Source of the DNA: Halapricum desulfuricans
GTDB lineage: Archaea > Halobacteriota > Halobacteria > Halobacteriales > Haloarculaceae
Assembly (NCBI RefSeq): GCF_017094465.1
Contig: NZ_CP064791.1
Coordinates: 1,550,001-1,614,000, forward strand
Direction of reading: 5' to 3'
DNA: 64,000 nucleotides
Part shown: piece by piece, positions 36,776-45,691 of the stretch
Numbering within the stretch: the stretch's first letter is position 1
Layout of the letters: each line of letters opens with the position of its first letter
Program-made: the position numbers and the translations under genes
Notes under the pieces: generated by a model
What the model saw: only the letters and a program-made list of their open reading frames with translations
Told to the model about the DNA's origin: nothing
Databases searched by the model: none

Positions 36776-36849
36776 TGCCGCCTCCCCGATTTGAACGGGG
36801 GACAGCTCGATCTTCAGTCGAGTGCTCTCCCAGTCTGAGCTAAGGCGGC
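36776..36849 (-). tRNA. tRNA-Phe (anticodon GAA)
   Basis: Acceptor GCCGCCT/AGGCGGC, D arm AGCTCAGACTGGGAGAGC, anticodon stem CTCGA/TCGAG with loop CTGAAGA, T arm CCCCGTTCAAATCGGGG, discriminator A. CCA is not encoded. Confidence 0.96.
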
Positions 36850-36937
36850 GCGCACTCCTACCTGGGAGGGACCCAGAAAAAAGGATTTCGAATGACGGCC
36901 GTCGTCCTGACACTTATCTCACATTCGAAGCAGCCGA

Positions 36938-38647
36938 TCACTCGGCGCGCTCGGCGACCGCGAACTTCGAGAGGTCGGCGGCCGCGATCTCCTCGACACT
37001 GTCGTAGGGGCGATCGACCACGATGTTGCCGGCGCGCTGGCGACCCAGCTCCGGCAGCGCCTGCAGTTCGTCCATCGACGCCGAGTTCACGTCCAGCGGG
37101 TACGGCACGCCGGTCACCGAGCGATAGCCGTGGTCGGTCACTGCGACGTCGATCGTCGCGCCGAGCTCGCGCTCGCCGGGCACCGCGACCAGCAGCGGGT
37201 AGGTCCCCAGTTGGCGGCCGAAGGTCTTGCCGTCCTGGTGGTATTCGAGGTGGACATCCTCGAGGATCGTCCCCGGTGGCGCGAGACGCTGTAACATCGG
37301 GTTGTCGATCTCCTCGCGGACCTCCCGCTTGTACTGTTTGAACAGCTGCTTGTGATCGGCGGCGATCTCGGCGCCGGTGTCGGCCATCTCGGTCCCTTCG
37401 AAGGCCATGACCTGCCGGATGTTGACCCGTCGGAGCAACAGTCCCTCGTCGTAGACGCGCTGGAGGAATCGCTTGTTGTGCTCGAAGGTCTCCCTGCGCT
37501 CACCTTTGAGCCCGTGGACGAGGTTGATCCCCGGCAACAGCTTCGGCAGGCGCGGGGCGGCCTCGTCGCCGAAAGTGGGTGCGTGGGCGGGATCCTCGCC
37601 CGGTCGCCAGCCGGCCTCCTCGTTAACGATCCGCACGGCTTCCAGACACTCCTCGGCGGTGACGTTGAGGTTGTTGTCGCTCTGGACCTGCGGATCCGCG
37701 GATTCGAGCCCGAACGCGGCCGTGTCGCCCGGCGTGTTGTGCTCGGCGATGATCCGGATCCCCTCGCGAGCTTTTTCGGGCCACTTGACAACAGTGATCG
37801 GATTCATGTTGTCCAGGTGGAGCGTCTCCAGGTCCGGGGCGACTTCACGGATGCCCCGATAGAGCGACCGGAGCGCGTCGGGATTGGGTTTCTCGCCGTC
37901 GCCGCCGTAGGCCAGGATGTCGGCCTGGCGGCCGAGCCGGAAGTGCCTGACGCCGTGCTCGGAGAGGGCGTCGACCTCGTCGACGACGCTCTCGGGCGGC
38001 CGAAAGTCGGGATCGCCGTACATCGGCTCCGTGCAGAACGAACACCGGTAGGGACAGCCCCGCGAGGTCTCCAGTTCGGCGAGCAGGTACTCCGGGTGGT
38101 TGGGGTGCTGCTCGACCACGAACGCGCCCTTGCGCGCCCATCGCGTCTCCTCGGGGACGCCACGATAGCGCGGTTCGAACCCCTCCAGTCCGTTCTCGAC
38201 GAGGTCGAAGACCGCGGCTTCGATGTCCGCGCCAGCCACGAAATCGAAGTCCAGATCGTCTCGTTCAGTCTCGCTCGCGCCGGCGTTCTCCTCGCCGACG
38301 CCAAACCGGATCGGGCCGCCCATGATCGACGTGCCATCGGCCGTCCAGGCGATCTTTCGAACCTCGTCTGGTTCGGCGGGCGTCCCCCCGACGTAGTTGC
38401 CGGGGACTGTCATCCCACCGACGTAGACGGTCAGATCGGCGTCAGCGACATCTCGCCAGCGCGCGTTCTCCTCGCGGAGCGCGTCGATCGTGTAGTAGGT
38501 GACGTGATCGCGCGGAACGCCAGCGTCGACCAGCGCGCCGGCGACGTACCGCGGATAGGTAGAGATGTATGGGGGGACGCCGAAGTGTGCGGGCTCGTCG
38601 ACGTAGCCGTCGACGATGGTCACCTCAAGCGTAGCGGGATCGGTCAT
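36938..38647 (-). CDS. radical SAM protein with C-terminal helix-hairpin-helix
   Basis: 569 residues. An N-terminal B12-binding-like region (1-160) precedes the radical SAM cluster motif Cys198-PYR-Cys202-SF-Cys205 (RGCPYRCSFC), then a TIM-barrel portion with HLDNMNPITV and a TRAM-like region. The C-terminus (about 515-560) is a helix-hairpin-helix (VNSASMDELQALPELGRQRAGNIV), typical of nucleic-acid binding. This architecture is conserved in archaea and of unknown function; tRNA or DNA related modification is plausible. Confidence 0.87.
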   Translation of the reverse strand: MTDPATLEVTIVDGYVDEPAHFGVPPYISTYPRYVAGALVDAGVPRDHVTYYTIDALREENARWRDVADADLTVYVGGMTVPGNYVGGTPAEPDEVRKIAWTADGTSIMGGPIRFGVGEENAGASETERDDLDFDFVAGADIEAAVFDLVENGLEGFEPRYRGVPEETRWARKGAFVVEQHPNHPEYLLAELETSRGCPYRCSFCTEPMYGDPDFRPPESVVDEVDALSEHGVRHFRLGRQADILAYGGDGEKPNPDALRSLYRGIREVAPDLETLHLDNMNPITVVKWPEKAREGIRIIAEHNTPGDTAAFGLESADPQVQSDNNLNVTAEECLEAVRIVNEEAGWRPGEDPAHAPTFGDEAAPRLPKLLPGINLVHGLKGERRETFEHNKRFLQRVYDEGLLLRRVNIRQVMAFEGTEMADTGAEIAADHKQLFKQYKREVREEIDNPMLQRLAPPGTILEDVHLEYHQDGKTFGRQLGTYPLLVAVPGERELGATIDVAVTDHGYRSVTGVPYPLDVNSASMDELQALPELGRQRAGNIVVDRPYDSVEEIAAADLSKFAVAERAE

Positions 38648-38685
38648 TGGGCGTCTTTCGCGCTCGACGATGAAAACGATGTCTC

Positions 38686-38767
38686 ATAGTGATTACTGTA
38701 AGTCCCTTCCGGGTCAACCGCACGAAGTAGTGCGGTCGTACCGGTGAATCGTTACAGTAATCACTAT
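38686..38767. repeat. 82-bp element with perfect 16-bp terminal inverted repeats
   Basis: Arms ATAGTGATTACTGTAA (38686-38701) and its exact complement (38752-38767) flank an inner hairpin ACCGCAC-GAAGTA-GTGCGGT (38717-38736). It lies between the radical SAM start and the stop of the AAA gene. MITE-like by structure, but no target duplication is clear. Confidence 0.75.
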
Positions 38768-38799
38768 CACTCGCCCTGGAGCGAGTTCGTGGCGGCCGA

Positions 38800-40137
38800 T
38801 CAGTGTTCGTGCTCGTGGCTGTCACCGCCGGGCGTGCCACCCGCAACCAGCGCGTCGTGGTCGCCCTCGATCATGTCGAGGTTCTTGAGGTTGTCACGCT
38901 CCTCGAAGTTCGCGATCGCATCTTCGAGATCCTGCTGGGTAAGCGTCGTCCGCTCTTCGGTCAGGGCATCGAGTACTGCTTCCCGGAGGACGAGCCGCAG
39001 ATCGCTGCCGGTCAGCCCCTCGGTCATCTCCGCGAGCTGGCCGGGATCGAAGTCGACGATCTCCATTTCGCGGGTGACGACCCGGAGGATGTCCGCGCGC
39101 ATGCCCCGGTCGGGCTTGGGGAAGTTGACGATCTCGTCGAAGCGCCGCCAGGCCGCTGCGTCGAGCTGGTCGGGGTGGTTCGTCGCACCGATAAGCAAAA
39201 CCTCGTCGTCGATCAGGCTCACCTCGTCGATTGATTTGAGCAGGGTGTTCACCGCACGCTTGATCGCGGCGTGCTCGTCGCTAGCCCGGGTCTTGGCGAC
39301 GAAGTCGAATTCGTCCATAAAGAGGATGCACGGCGAGAGGCGCTTTGCGACCTCGAAGACCTTCTCGACGTTCTTGGCAGTCTCCCCGAGGTACTGGGAG
39401 GTGATCATCGAGAGCTTCACCTCGACGAAGGGGAGGTCCAGATCGTGCGCCAGCGCCCGGGCGACGCTGGTCTTGCCGGTCCCCGGCGGCCCGACGAACA
39501 GGAGCTTCCCGATCTCGCGAAGTCCGATCTGTGCGAGGTAGTCGCGGTGCTCGATCGCCTTGACGAGCTTGTTGATCTCGTCCTCTTGATCGGACGTGAG
39601 CACCAACTCGTCCAGTCGCATCTCGACCTCCTCGGGGGCACGCACGTCGACGAGATCGAGCATCTCCTCTTCGTCCTCGTCGTCGAAGTACTCCTTGAGC
39701 ATCGAGTCGATCCAGACCCGGTCGGCCCTGAGGGGACGGTTGTTCTCCCGGGCGCGCTCGTGGGAGACTTCCTCGAACTCGTCTTCGTACTCGAAGGCGA
39801 GAACGGGATTCGCGGCGAGGTCCGTGGCTTCGACCCGGTCGAGGAACCACTCCTCGGCCATCCCCCGATCGGTGAACGTCAGCGACCCGTCGAAGTCGTC
39901 GTGGTCGGTGAACATCAGCCCGGAGATGGCGTCCCAGGGCCGCTCGATGCCGGTCGCCTCGCGGGCGGTATCGACGGTCGGCGTGAGCGGACGCTCGATC
40001 GTGCCGTCGCTCCAGAACACTCCCCGGACGTCCGGCGGCAGGTCGTCCGGTTCCAGATCGCGATTGTCCGTGTAGACTGTCGCCGTCAGCACAAACTCGA
40101 TGACGTCACGTGCCGCGTTGCTCATTCCTCGAGACAT
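38800..40137 (-). CDS. single-module AAA+ ATPase (haloarchaeal, His-rich tail)
   Basis: 445 residues. An N-terminal domain (about 1-190) with acidic runs precedes one AAA+ module: Walker A GPPGTGKT, Walker B CILFMDEFDF, sensor LLIGATNHPDQLD, and arginine-finger-like AWRRFDEIV. The tail ends GGDSHEHEH. Related to FtsH/26S-type ATPases by the core but without protease or membrane parts. ATGs at 40137 and 40125 are both possible starts. The 16-bp inverted-repeat element lies 33 bp beyond its stop. Confidence 0.88.
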   Translation of the reverse strand: MSRGMSNAARDVIEFVLTATVYTDNRDLEPDDLPPDVRGVFWSDGTIERPLTPTVDTAREATGIERPWDAISGLMFTDHDDFDGSLTFTDRGMAEEWFLDRVEATDLAANPVLAFEYEDEFEEVSHERARENNRPLRADRVWIDSMLKEYFDDEDEEEMLDLVDVRAPEEVEMRLDELVLTSDQEDEINKLVKAIEHRDYLAQIGLREIGKLLFVGPPGTGKTSVARALAHDLDLPFVEVKLSMITSQYLGETAKNVEKVFEVAKRLSPCILFMDEFDFVAKTRASDEHAAIKRAVNTLLKSIDEVSLIDDEVLLIGATNHPDQLDAAAWRRFDEIVNFPKPDRGMRADILRVVTREMEIVDFDPGQLAEMTEGLTGSDLRLVLREAVLDALTEERTTLTQQDLEDAIANFEERDNLKNLDMIEGDHDALVAGGTPGGDSHEHEH

Positions 40138-40292
40138 TGATTCGGGAGAACAATAAGCCGTCCGAAGTGCGATCGTGCTGCCGGCTGTGCTATCCTGTGT
40201 CGTTGAGACATTGCCGAGCGCCCACACGAAGCAACTGTTGTTACCGATTCGACTCCGAACTCCTCAAATAACTCCACCGCGTACAAGGTGGC

Positions 40293-42374
40293 GTGTCACA
40301 GCAGGTCGCCCAGGTGGATACGCTGTTCCTTCACGAGCAGGGTGAGAACGTTCGCGTCGCCGTCCAGCGCGAGGGCAGCCGCGTGCTCGACGCGATTCTC
40401 GAACTCAAAGAGACCAGTGCCGGTCCGCGTCCGGCACGGTTGCGAGTCAAAAAGGGGTCGAGCGAGGAACCACGCAGCCCCGACCAGTTCGTCGAACTCG
40501 CCCGCCAGGCGACCCGCATTCGCATCTCCGAGCAGACCTCCGAGCGCGGTCGGGACCGACTCAGGGAGATGCTCCAGGCCTACCAGCTCGATGCGAGGGT
40601 CGTCCGGACCTGCCGGTACTGTGCCTCCGCAGGCCAGTACTCGCCGATCACGAGTGAGACGGCAATCCTGGCCGACGACGAGTACATCTGCCCGGACTGC
40701 GCGATCGAGGAGTTAGAGCGCGAGCTGGCTTATCACGGCGACGTGACCGGCAGCGCTCGCGACCGACTCGAAGAACTGCTGCTGGACGTGCAGGACCTCG
40801 ACCGGATCACGAACCTGCTGGCGGGTGATCTCGACCCCGAGCTCACGAAGTTCGACGAGATCTCCGCGACCCTTGATGAGGTCGATCCCGTCCCGACCGA
40901 CTCGCTTTCTCTCCACCCGGGGATCCAGAACAAGCTCGAAGACCGATTCGATACCTTGCTGCCGGTCCAGAGTCTCGCCGTCGAGAACGGCGTGACGCAG
41001 GGCCAGGATCAACTCGTCGTCTCGGCCACCGCGACCGGGAAGACGCTGGTCGGCGAGATGGCCGGCATCGACCGCGTCCTCAACGGCAAGGGCAAGATGC
41101 TGTTTCTCGTCCCGCTGGTGGCGCTGGCCAACCAGAAGTACAACGACTTCCAGGAGGAGTACGGCGACATCGTCGACGTGACGCTGCGGGTCGGGTCGAG
41201 CCGGATCGGCGGCGACGACAACCGGTTCGATCCGAGCGCGGACGTGATCGTCGGCACCTACGAGGGGGTCGACCACGCACTGCGGACCGGCAAGGACCTC
41301 GGGACGATCGGGACGGTCGTCATCGACGAGGTCCACACCCTCGGGGAAGGCGAGCGCGGCCACCGGCTGGACGGGTTAATCTCACGACTGAAGTACTACT
41401 GCGAGGTCGACCGGACCGTCGCCCAGCGATACGACGGCCGTCCGGGCGCCCACGACGCCGGCGACACCCAATGGATCTATCTGTCGGCAACGGTCGGAAA
41501 CACCTCCGAACTGGCCGAGAAGCTGAGCGCCCAGCTCATCGAGTTCGAGGAACGACCGGTCCCGATCGAGCGCCACGTGACCTTCGCCGACGGCTACGAG
41601 AAGCTCGATCTGGAGGACAAGCTCGTCAAGCGCGCGTTCGACACCAAGTCCTCGAAGGGCTACCGCGGGCAGACGATCATCTTCACTAACTCCCGGCGGC
41701 GGTGTCACGAAATTTCCCGGAAATTGCAGTACTCTTCGGCGCCGTATCACGCCGGGCTGGACAACAAGCGACGCAAGCGCGTCGAACAGCAGTTCGCCGA
41801 CCAGGACCTCGCGGCGGTCGTGACTACCGCCGCGCTCGCAGCCGGGGTCGATTTCCCAGCCTCACAGGTCATCTTCGATTCGCTGGCGATGGGCATCGAG
41901 TGGCTGACCGTCCAGGAGTTCCACCAGATGCTCGGCCGCGCTGGCCGACCGGATTACCACGACAAGGGGACGGTCTACCTGCTCGTCGAGCCCGACGGGG
42001 CGTATCACAACAGTCAGGAGATGACCGAAGACGAGGTGGCATTCAAGCTCCTGAAAGGCGAGATGGAGTCGGTGATGACCCGCTACGACGAGAACGCGGC
42101 CGTCGAGGAGACCCTCGCGAACCTCGTCGTGGCGGGATCGGAGGCGAAGCGACTCAACGCCCGGATGCTCGGCGAGATCCCGACCAAACACGCGATCGGG
42201 AAGCTCCTCGAGTACGAGTTTATCGACGGCCTCGAACTGACCGATCTCGGCCGGGCGGTCTGTCGACACTTCCTGTCGCCGACGGAGGCGTTCCTGATTC
42301 TGGATCAGATCCGCAAGGGGGCCGACCCGTACGAAACCATCGCGGAACTGGAACTGCACGAAGAAGAGCTGTGA
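40293..42374 (+). CDS. Ski2-like DEAD/DEAH-box helicase with zinc finger
   Basis: 693 residues, starting at GTG. The N-terminal region holds a Cys4 zinc finger (CRYC...CPDC, about 107-139). Helicase motifs are Q-like LPVQSLAVENG, motif I SATATGKT, motif II DEVH, motif III LSATVG, then TIIFTNSRRRCHE and the motif VI QMLGRAGRPDYHDKG. A winged-helix-like C-terminal part follows. Probable RNA or DNA helicase of the Ski2/Hel308 superfamily; substrate not determined. Confidence 0.9.
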   Translation: MSQQVAQVDTLFLHEQGENVRVAVQREGSRVLDAILELKETSAGPRPARLRVKKGSSEEPRSPDQFVELARQATRIRISEQTSERGRDRLREMLQAYQLDARVVRTCRYCASAGQYSPITSETAILADDEYICPDCAIEELERELAYHGDVTGSARDRLEELLLDVQDLDRITNLLAGDLDPELTKFDEISATLDEVDPVPTDSLSLHPGIQNKLEDRFDTLLPVQSLAVENGVTQGQDQLVVSATATGKTLVGEMAGIDRVLNGKGKMLFLVPLVALANQKYNDFQEEYGDIVDVTLRVGSSRIGGDDNRFDPSADVIVGTYEGVDHALRTGKDLGTIGTVVIDEVHTLGEGERGHRLDGLISRLKYYCEVDRTVAQRYDGRPGAHDAGDTQWIYLSATVGNTSELAEKLSAQLIEFEERPVPIERHVTFADGYEKLDLEDKLVKRAFDTKSSKGYRGQTIIFTNSRRRCHEISRKLQYSSAPYHAGLDNKRRKRVEQQFADQDLAAVVTTAALAAGVDFPASQVIFDSLAMGIEWLTVQEFHQMLGRAGRPDYHDKGTVYLLVEPDGAYHNSQEMTEDEVAFKLLKGEMESVMTRYDENAAVEETLANLVVAGSEAKRLNARMLGEIPTKHAIGKLLEYEFIDGLELTDLGRAVCRHFLSPTEAFLILDQIRKGADPYETIAELELHEEEL

Positions 42375-42386
42375 AGGGCGGTATTT

Positions 42387-42653
42387 TCAAGCGCCGGCTT
42401 CTTGCAGCGCGTCCTCGAGATCGTCAGCCTGCGTGACGCCGATGAAGCGGTCGACGACGCCGTCGTCGTTCTCGACGATGAGCGTCGGGAGCGAGCGTAC
42501 CTGATACTCGTTGGCGATGTCCTGTCGCTCGTCGACGTCGATCCGTTCGAACTCGACGTCGGGATAGTCCTCTTCGAGGTCCTTGATAATCGGTTCTTGC
42601 GTCTTGCAGGGCCCACACCAGTCAGCCTGGAAATCCATGAGCGTCACCGTCAT
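42387..42653 (-). CDS. thioredoxin
   Basis: 88 residues with the redox centre WCGPC (12-16) and the cis-proline SLPTL (about 54-58). It is shorter than E. coli thioredoxin but complete in fold: DFQADWCGPC, FERIDVDE and VENDDGVVDRFIG. It acts as a cytoplasmic disulfide reductase. It converges on the helicase gene with a 12-bp gap. Confidence 0.95.
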   Translation of the reverse strand: MTVTLMDFQADWCGPCKTQEPIIKDLEEDYPDVEFERIDVDERQDIANEYQVRSLPTLIVENDDGVVDRFIGVTQADDLEDALQEAGA

Positions 42654-42750
42654 GTATCCTGCCAGTAGTTGCCGAGGAATTCAGATAAGGGTTTCCATAG
42701 TCGCGGTCTGTCGCCTCGATCGCGGACGGCCCACACCTAGCGTGGTCGCA

Positions 42751-42814
42751 TCGACCGTAGAGCGGCCAGTCCGTTGGACGTGTCGATCGTAGAGCGGCCA
42801 GTCCGTCGGACGTG
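42751..42814 (+). repeat. 32-bp tandem duplication upstream of gfcR
   Basis: Two adjacent 32-bp units (42751-42782, 42783-42814) differ at two positions. Each holds CGGCCAGTCCG followed by palindrome GTCCGTCGGAC (T in place of C in unit 1). The 16-mer CGGCCAGTCCGTCGGA recurs inside gfcR at 43037-43052. They lie about 40-100 bp upstream of the TATA box. Confidence 0.7.
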
Positions 42815-42851
42815 TTCGTGAACCGTGCCCGCGAACGCAGATCACAGGTGG

Positions 42852-42860
42852 TTTTATTCC
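42852..42860 (+). promoter_or_regulatory. TATA box of gfcR
   Basis: TTTTATTCC is centred 27 bp before the ATG at 42883, as for a leaderless haloarchaeal mRNA. Confidence 0.6.
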
Positions 42861-42882
42861 CGGCGCCCGAACGGGCCGACGA

Positions 42883-43503
42883 ATGAAGTCCACCGACGAA
42901 CTCATCGACAGTGCGGGTGAGCTGACGGAACGCGGTCTCTCGAAGGGCGAGATCGCCGACGAACTGAACGTCTCCAGGGAGACAGCGAGCTGGCTCGTCG
43001 ATCAGAGCGGCGAAGGGACCGACGAACTGGCCGGATCGGCCAGTCCGTCGGATGTCCACGTCGACTGGAGCGCGATCGGTCGCGACAGCAACCGCCTGAC
43101 TCACGTCGGGATCGCGATGGCGGACCTGCTGGGTGACAAAAGTGATGCCGTCGACCTGACGGTTGGGGTCGGCAAGTCCGGCGGTCCGCTGGCGACGGTC
43201 ATCAGCCGGGAACTGGATACCGATCTCAGCGTGTACCTGCCGAGCAAATACCAGTGGAACGACGAGGGTGGGGGCGGTTCGGGTTCGTTTTCGCGGAACT
43301 TCGCGTCGATCCGTGACCGGCAATGTTACGTCGTCGACGACAACATCGACACCGGTCAGACGATGACCGAGACGATCGAGCACGTTCGCAACCGTGGCGG
43401 TGACGTTGAGGCAGCAGTCGTACTCACTGACAAACACGGCGAAGACGAACTCCTCGGCGTCCCGGTGTACTCGCTGATCGAGATCGTCCAGATGCGGGAT
43501 TGA
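42883..43503 (+). CDS. gfcR: transcriptional regulator GfcR (phosphoribosyltransferase-like)
   Basis: 206 residues. An N-terminal helix-turn-helix (about 18-40, GLSKGEIADELNVSRETASWLV) is fused to a type I phosphoribosyltransferase domain with the PRPP loop VVDDNIDTGQT (150-160). In Haloferax volcanii GfcR controls sugar catabolism genes, e.g. of the semi-phosphorylative Entner-Doudoroff and lower glycolytic routes. Its position opposite an alpha-glucosidase gene agrees with a sugar role. Tandem repeats upstream may be binding sites. Confidence 0.9.
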   Translation: MKSTDELIDSAGELTERGLSKGEIADELNVSRETASWLVDQSGEGTDELAGSASPSDVHVDWSAIGRDSNRLTHVGIAMADLLGDKSDAVDLTVGVGKSGGPLATVISRELDTDLSVYLPSKYQWNDEGGGGSGSFSRNFASIRDRQCYVVDDNIDTGQTMTETIEHVRNRGGDVEAAVVLTDKHGEDELLGVPVYSLIEIVQMRD

Positions 43504-43508
43504 GGCCG

Positions 43509-45209
43509 CTACGCGAGACGGAAGACACGCGCCTCGTAGGGGCGCAGCGCAAGCGCGCCGAGGTCGGTTCCGGGGTCGTCGTAGTTACAGGCGAGTATCG
43601 ACGTGACTTCTCCGGCATCGGAGAGATCGACCCGTGACGTGCGCCCGGCCCAGTTGAGCGCGACGAGCAGCCGTTCGTCGCCGAGCGATCGCTCGAAGGC
43701 CCACACGCGCGGGTGATCGTCGGTCAACAGGTCGTAGACGCCGTAGACCAGCGCCTCCTCGTTGTGGCGTAGCTCGATCAGATCCTGGTAGTACGAAAGC
43801 ACCGAGTCCGTCCGGTCGCGCTGGTCGGCGACGTTGATCTCCTCGCTGGCTGGATTGACCGGGATCCACGGTTCACCGTCGGTGAACCCGCCAGCCGCGT
43901 CGCCGGACCACTGGATCGGCGTGCGAGCGTTGTCCCGCGAGCGGTAGCGGACGACGTCGGCCACGTCGGCGAACTCCTCGGCACTATCCTCCTCGAAGGC
44001 CAGTTCGACGCGGTTCGTCGCGTCGGCGTCGCGCATTTCCTCGCGCGAGGACCAGGGGTAGTTGGTCATCCCGATCTCGTCGCCCTGGAAGCAGAACGGC
44101 GTGGCCGGGAATGTCAACAGCAGGGTTCCGAGCATCGTCGCCGACTCGTAATGGTAGCGGTCGTCGTTGCCGAACCGCGAGACGATCCGCGGCGTGTCGT
44201 GAGTCCCCAGGTAGACCGTGTTCCAGGCGTCGGTCACCTCCAACTGCTGAACCCACTTCGTCAGCGCCTCCCGGATCTCCGAGACCTCCCAGTCGACGAT
44301 GTCCCACCAGCCCCCGTCGCCGTAATCGAGCATTGTATGGTCGTAGTGATAGACCATGTTCAGCCCGTCGCCGGACGGGCCACAGTACCGCTTGGCCGCC
44401 CGCGGCGTGATGTCCATCCCTTCCCCGACGGTCATCACGTCGTACGCCGAAAGTACGTCGTCGTAGAGGCCGCCGACGTATTCGTGAATGCGGGGCCCGT
44501 CCGAGAAGTGTTCCATGCCGATCCAGCCGCCGTCGGGGTCACCGTCGGGATACCCCTCTGGCTTGGACATGACGTTGAATACGTCGAAGCGGAACCCGTC
44601 GATTCCCTTCTCGAGCCAGAACTCGACGACGTCGTGCATCTCCCGGCGTACCTCGGGGTTGCGCCAGTTCAGGTCGGGCTGTTTCTCGTGGAAGAGATGG
44701 AGATACCACGCTTCCCGCGTGTCATCGTACGTCCAGGCCGGGCCGCCGAACCCGGAGGTCCAGTTGTTCGGGGGCTGGTCGGGATCGCCCTCGACCCAGT
44801 GATAGTAGTCCTCGTAGCCGTCCTCCTCGCGGCGGGACTTCCGGAACCACTCGTGTTCGTCGGAGGTGTGGTTCAAGACCATGTCCAGGATGAGCCGGAT
44901 ATCGCGGTCGTGCAACTCCGACAGGAGTCGATCGAAGTCGTCCATGTCGCCAAACGCGTCGAGAATCGACCGATAGTTCCGGATGTCGTAGCCGTTGTCC
45001 GCGTGTGGGGAGTCGTACGGCGGCGTCATCCAGATGACGTCAATTCCCAACTCGTCGAGATAGTCGGCCTTCTCGATGACCCCAGGGATGTCACCGATCC
45101 CGTCGCCGTCGCTGTCGTTGAAGCTCTGCGGGTAGATCTCGTACACGACTGCTTCTTTCCACCAGGCGGGTTCGCCGTTGCCGATCGTCTCGGTGTCTGC
45201 GGGACACAT
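43509..45209 (-). CDS. GH13 alpha-glucosidase / oligo-1,6-glucosidase
   Basis: 566 residues with the GH13 core: EAVVYEIYPQSFNDSDGDGI, DMVLNH (109-114), GFRFDV with nucleophile Asp209, VGEG with acid Glu263, and THD (336-338). The first conserved region QSFxDSxGDGIGD is typical of the oligo-1,6-glucosidase/trehalose-6-P hydrolase clade. No signal peptide, so it is intracellular. The frame is open 171 codons upstream, but the true start is MCPADTETIG (45209). Convergent with gfcR (5-bp gap). Confidence 0.93.
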   Translation of the reverse strand: MCPADTETIGNGEPAWWKEAVVYEIYPQSFNDSDGDGIGDIPGVIEKADYLDELGIDVIWMTPPYDSPHADNGYDIRNYRSILDAFGDMDDFDRLLSELHDRDIRLILDMVLNHTSDEHEWFRKSRREEDGYEDYYHWVEGDPDQPPNNWTSGFGGPAWTYDDTREAWYLHLFHEKQPDLNWRNPEVRREMHDVVEFWLEKGIDGFRFDVFNVMSKPEGYPDGDPDGGWIGMEHFSDGPRIHEYVGGLYDDVLSAYDVMTVGEGMDITPRAAKRYCGPSGDGLNMVYHYDHTMLDYGDGGWWDIVDWEVSEIREALTKWVQQLEVTDAWNTVYLGTHDTPRIVSRFGNDDRYHYESATMLGTLLLTFPATPFCFQGDEIGMTNYPWSSREEMRDADATNRVELAFEEDSAEEFADVADVVRYRSRDNARTPIQWSGDAAGGFTDGEPWIPVNPASEEINVADQRDRTDSVLSYYQDLIELRHNEEALVYGVYDLLTDDHPRVWAFERSLGDERLLVALNWAGRTSRVDLSDAGEVTSILACNYDDPGTDLGALALRPYEARVFRLA

Positions 45210-45267
45210 GTTAGCACCGACTCGGCGGTAGGCCAAAAGAGTCCGGGCATCCTCAGCCGCGTTGATT

Positions 45268-45279
45268 GTCACATGTGAC
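45268..45279. promoter_or_regulatory. perfect 12-bp palindrome between divergent genes
   Basis: GTCACATGTGAC lies about 60 bp before both the alpha-glucosidase ATG (45209) and the small membrane protein ATG (45333). It is a candidate operator. Confidence 0.45.
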
Positions 45280-45332
45280 CGACCACCATAGTTATACTCT
45301 GCCAATCCAAAAGGAATATCGACTGCTGATCG

Positions 45333-45629
45333 ATGGGACGAGACGGTCTCAAGCGTCGGCTCTGGGAGTGGCTCGTAGCTGTGCATTCCGACGTACGGGT
45401 TGCAGCGTTCCTGCAGGCGCTCGCAATCGTCGGGATATACGGCGGCCTTGCCGCGTTCGTCGTCGGCGTCAACCCATTTGTCACGCCGCACGTGGCGCGA
45501 GCGACTACCTACAGCGGCAACACGATCGGATTGATCGGTATGGCCGGGCTCTTGATACACGTCTGGAGCCTCGTGTACTACTTTGCGACCAGACCGAGAC
45601 ACCTCGACGACGACCTGATACGGTACTAA
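45333..45629 (+). CDS. small two-helix membrane protein
   Basis: 98 residues. Two hydrophobic segments (about 25-46 and 64-84) end in the charged tail RPRHLDDDLIRY. Not recognised. A TATA-like AGTTATACT (45289-45297) lies about 40 bp before the ATG. Codon use is typical and the next gene, DUF420, follows after 62 bp. Confidence 0.75.
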   Translation: MGRDGLKRRLWEWLVAVHSDVRVAAFLQALAIVGIYGGLAAFVVGVNPFVTPHVARATTYSGNTIGLIGMAGLLIHVWSLVYYFATRPRHLDDDLIRY

Positions 45630-45691
45630 TTGTCCCTGCGATCGGCAACGGATACGGAATTGACTTACCGCGTCACGACAACGACACGCCA

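Noticed and set aside
42751-42814. Short CRISPR-like repeat
   Set aside because: Two units are directly adjacent with no spacer, and no cas genes are in the window.
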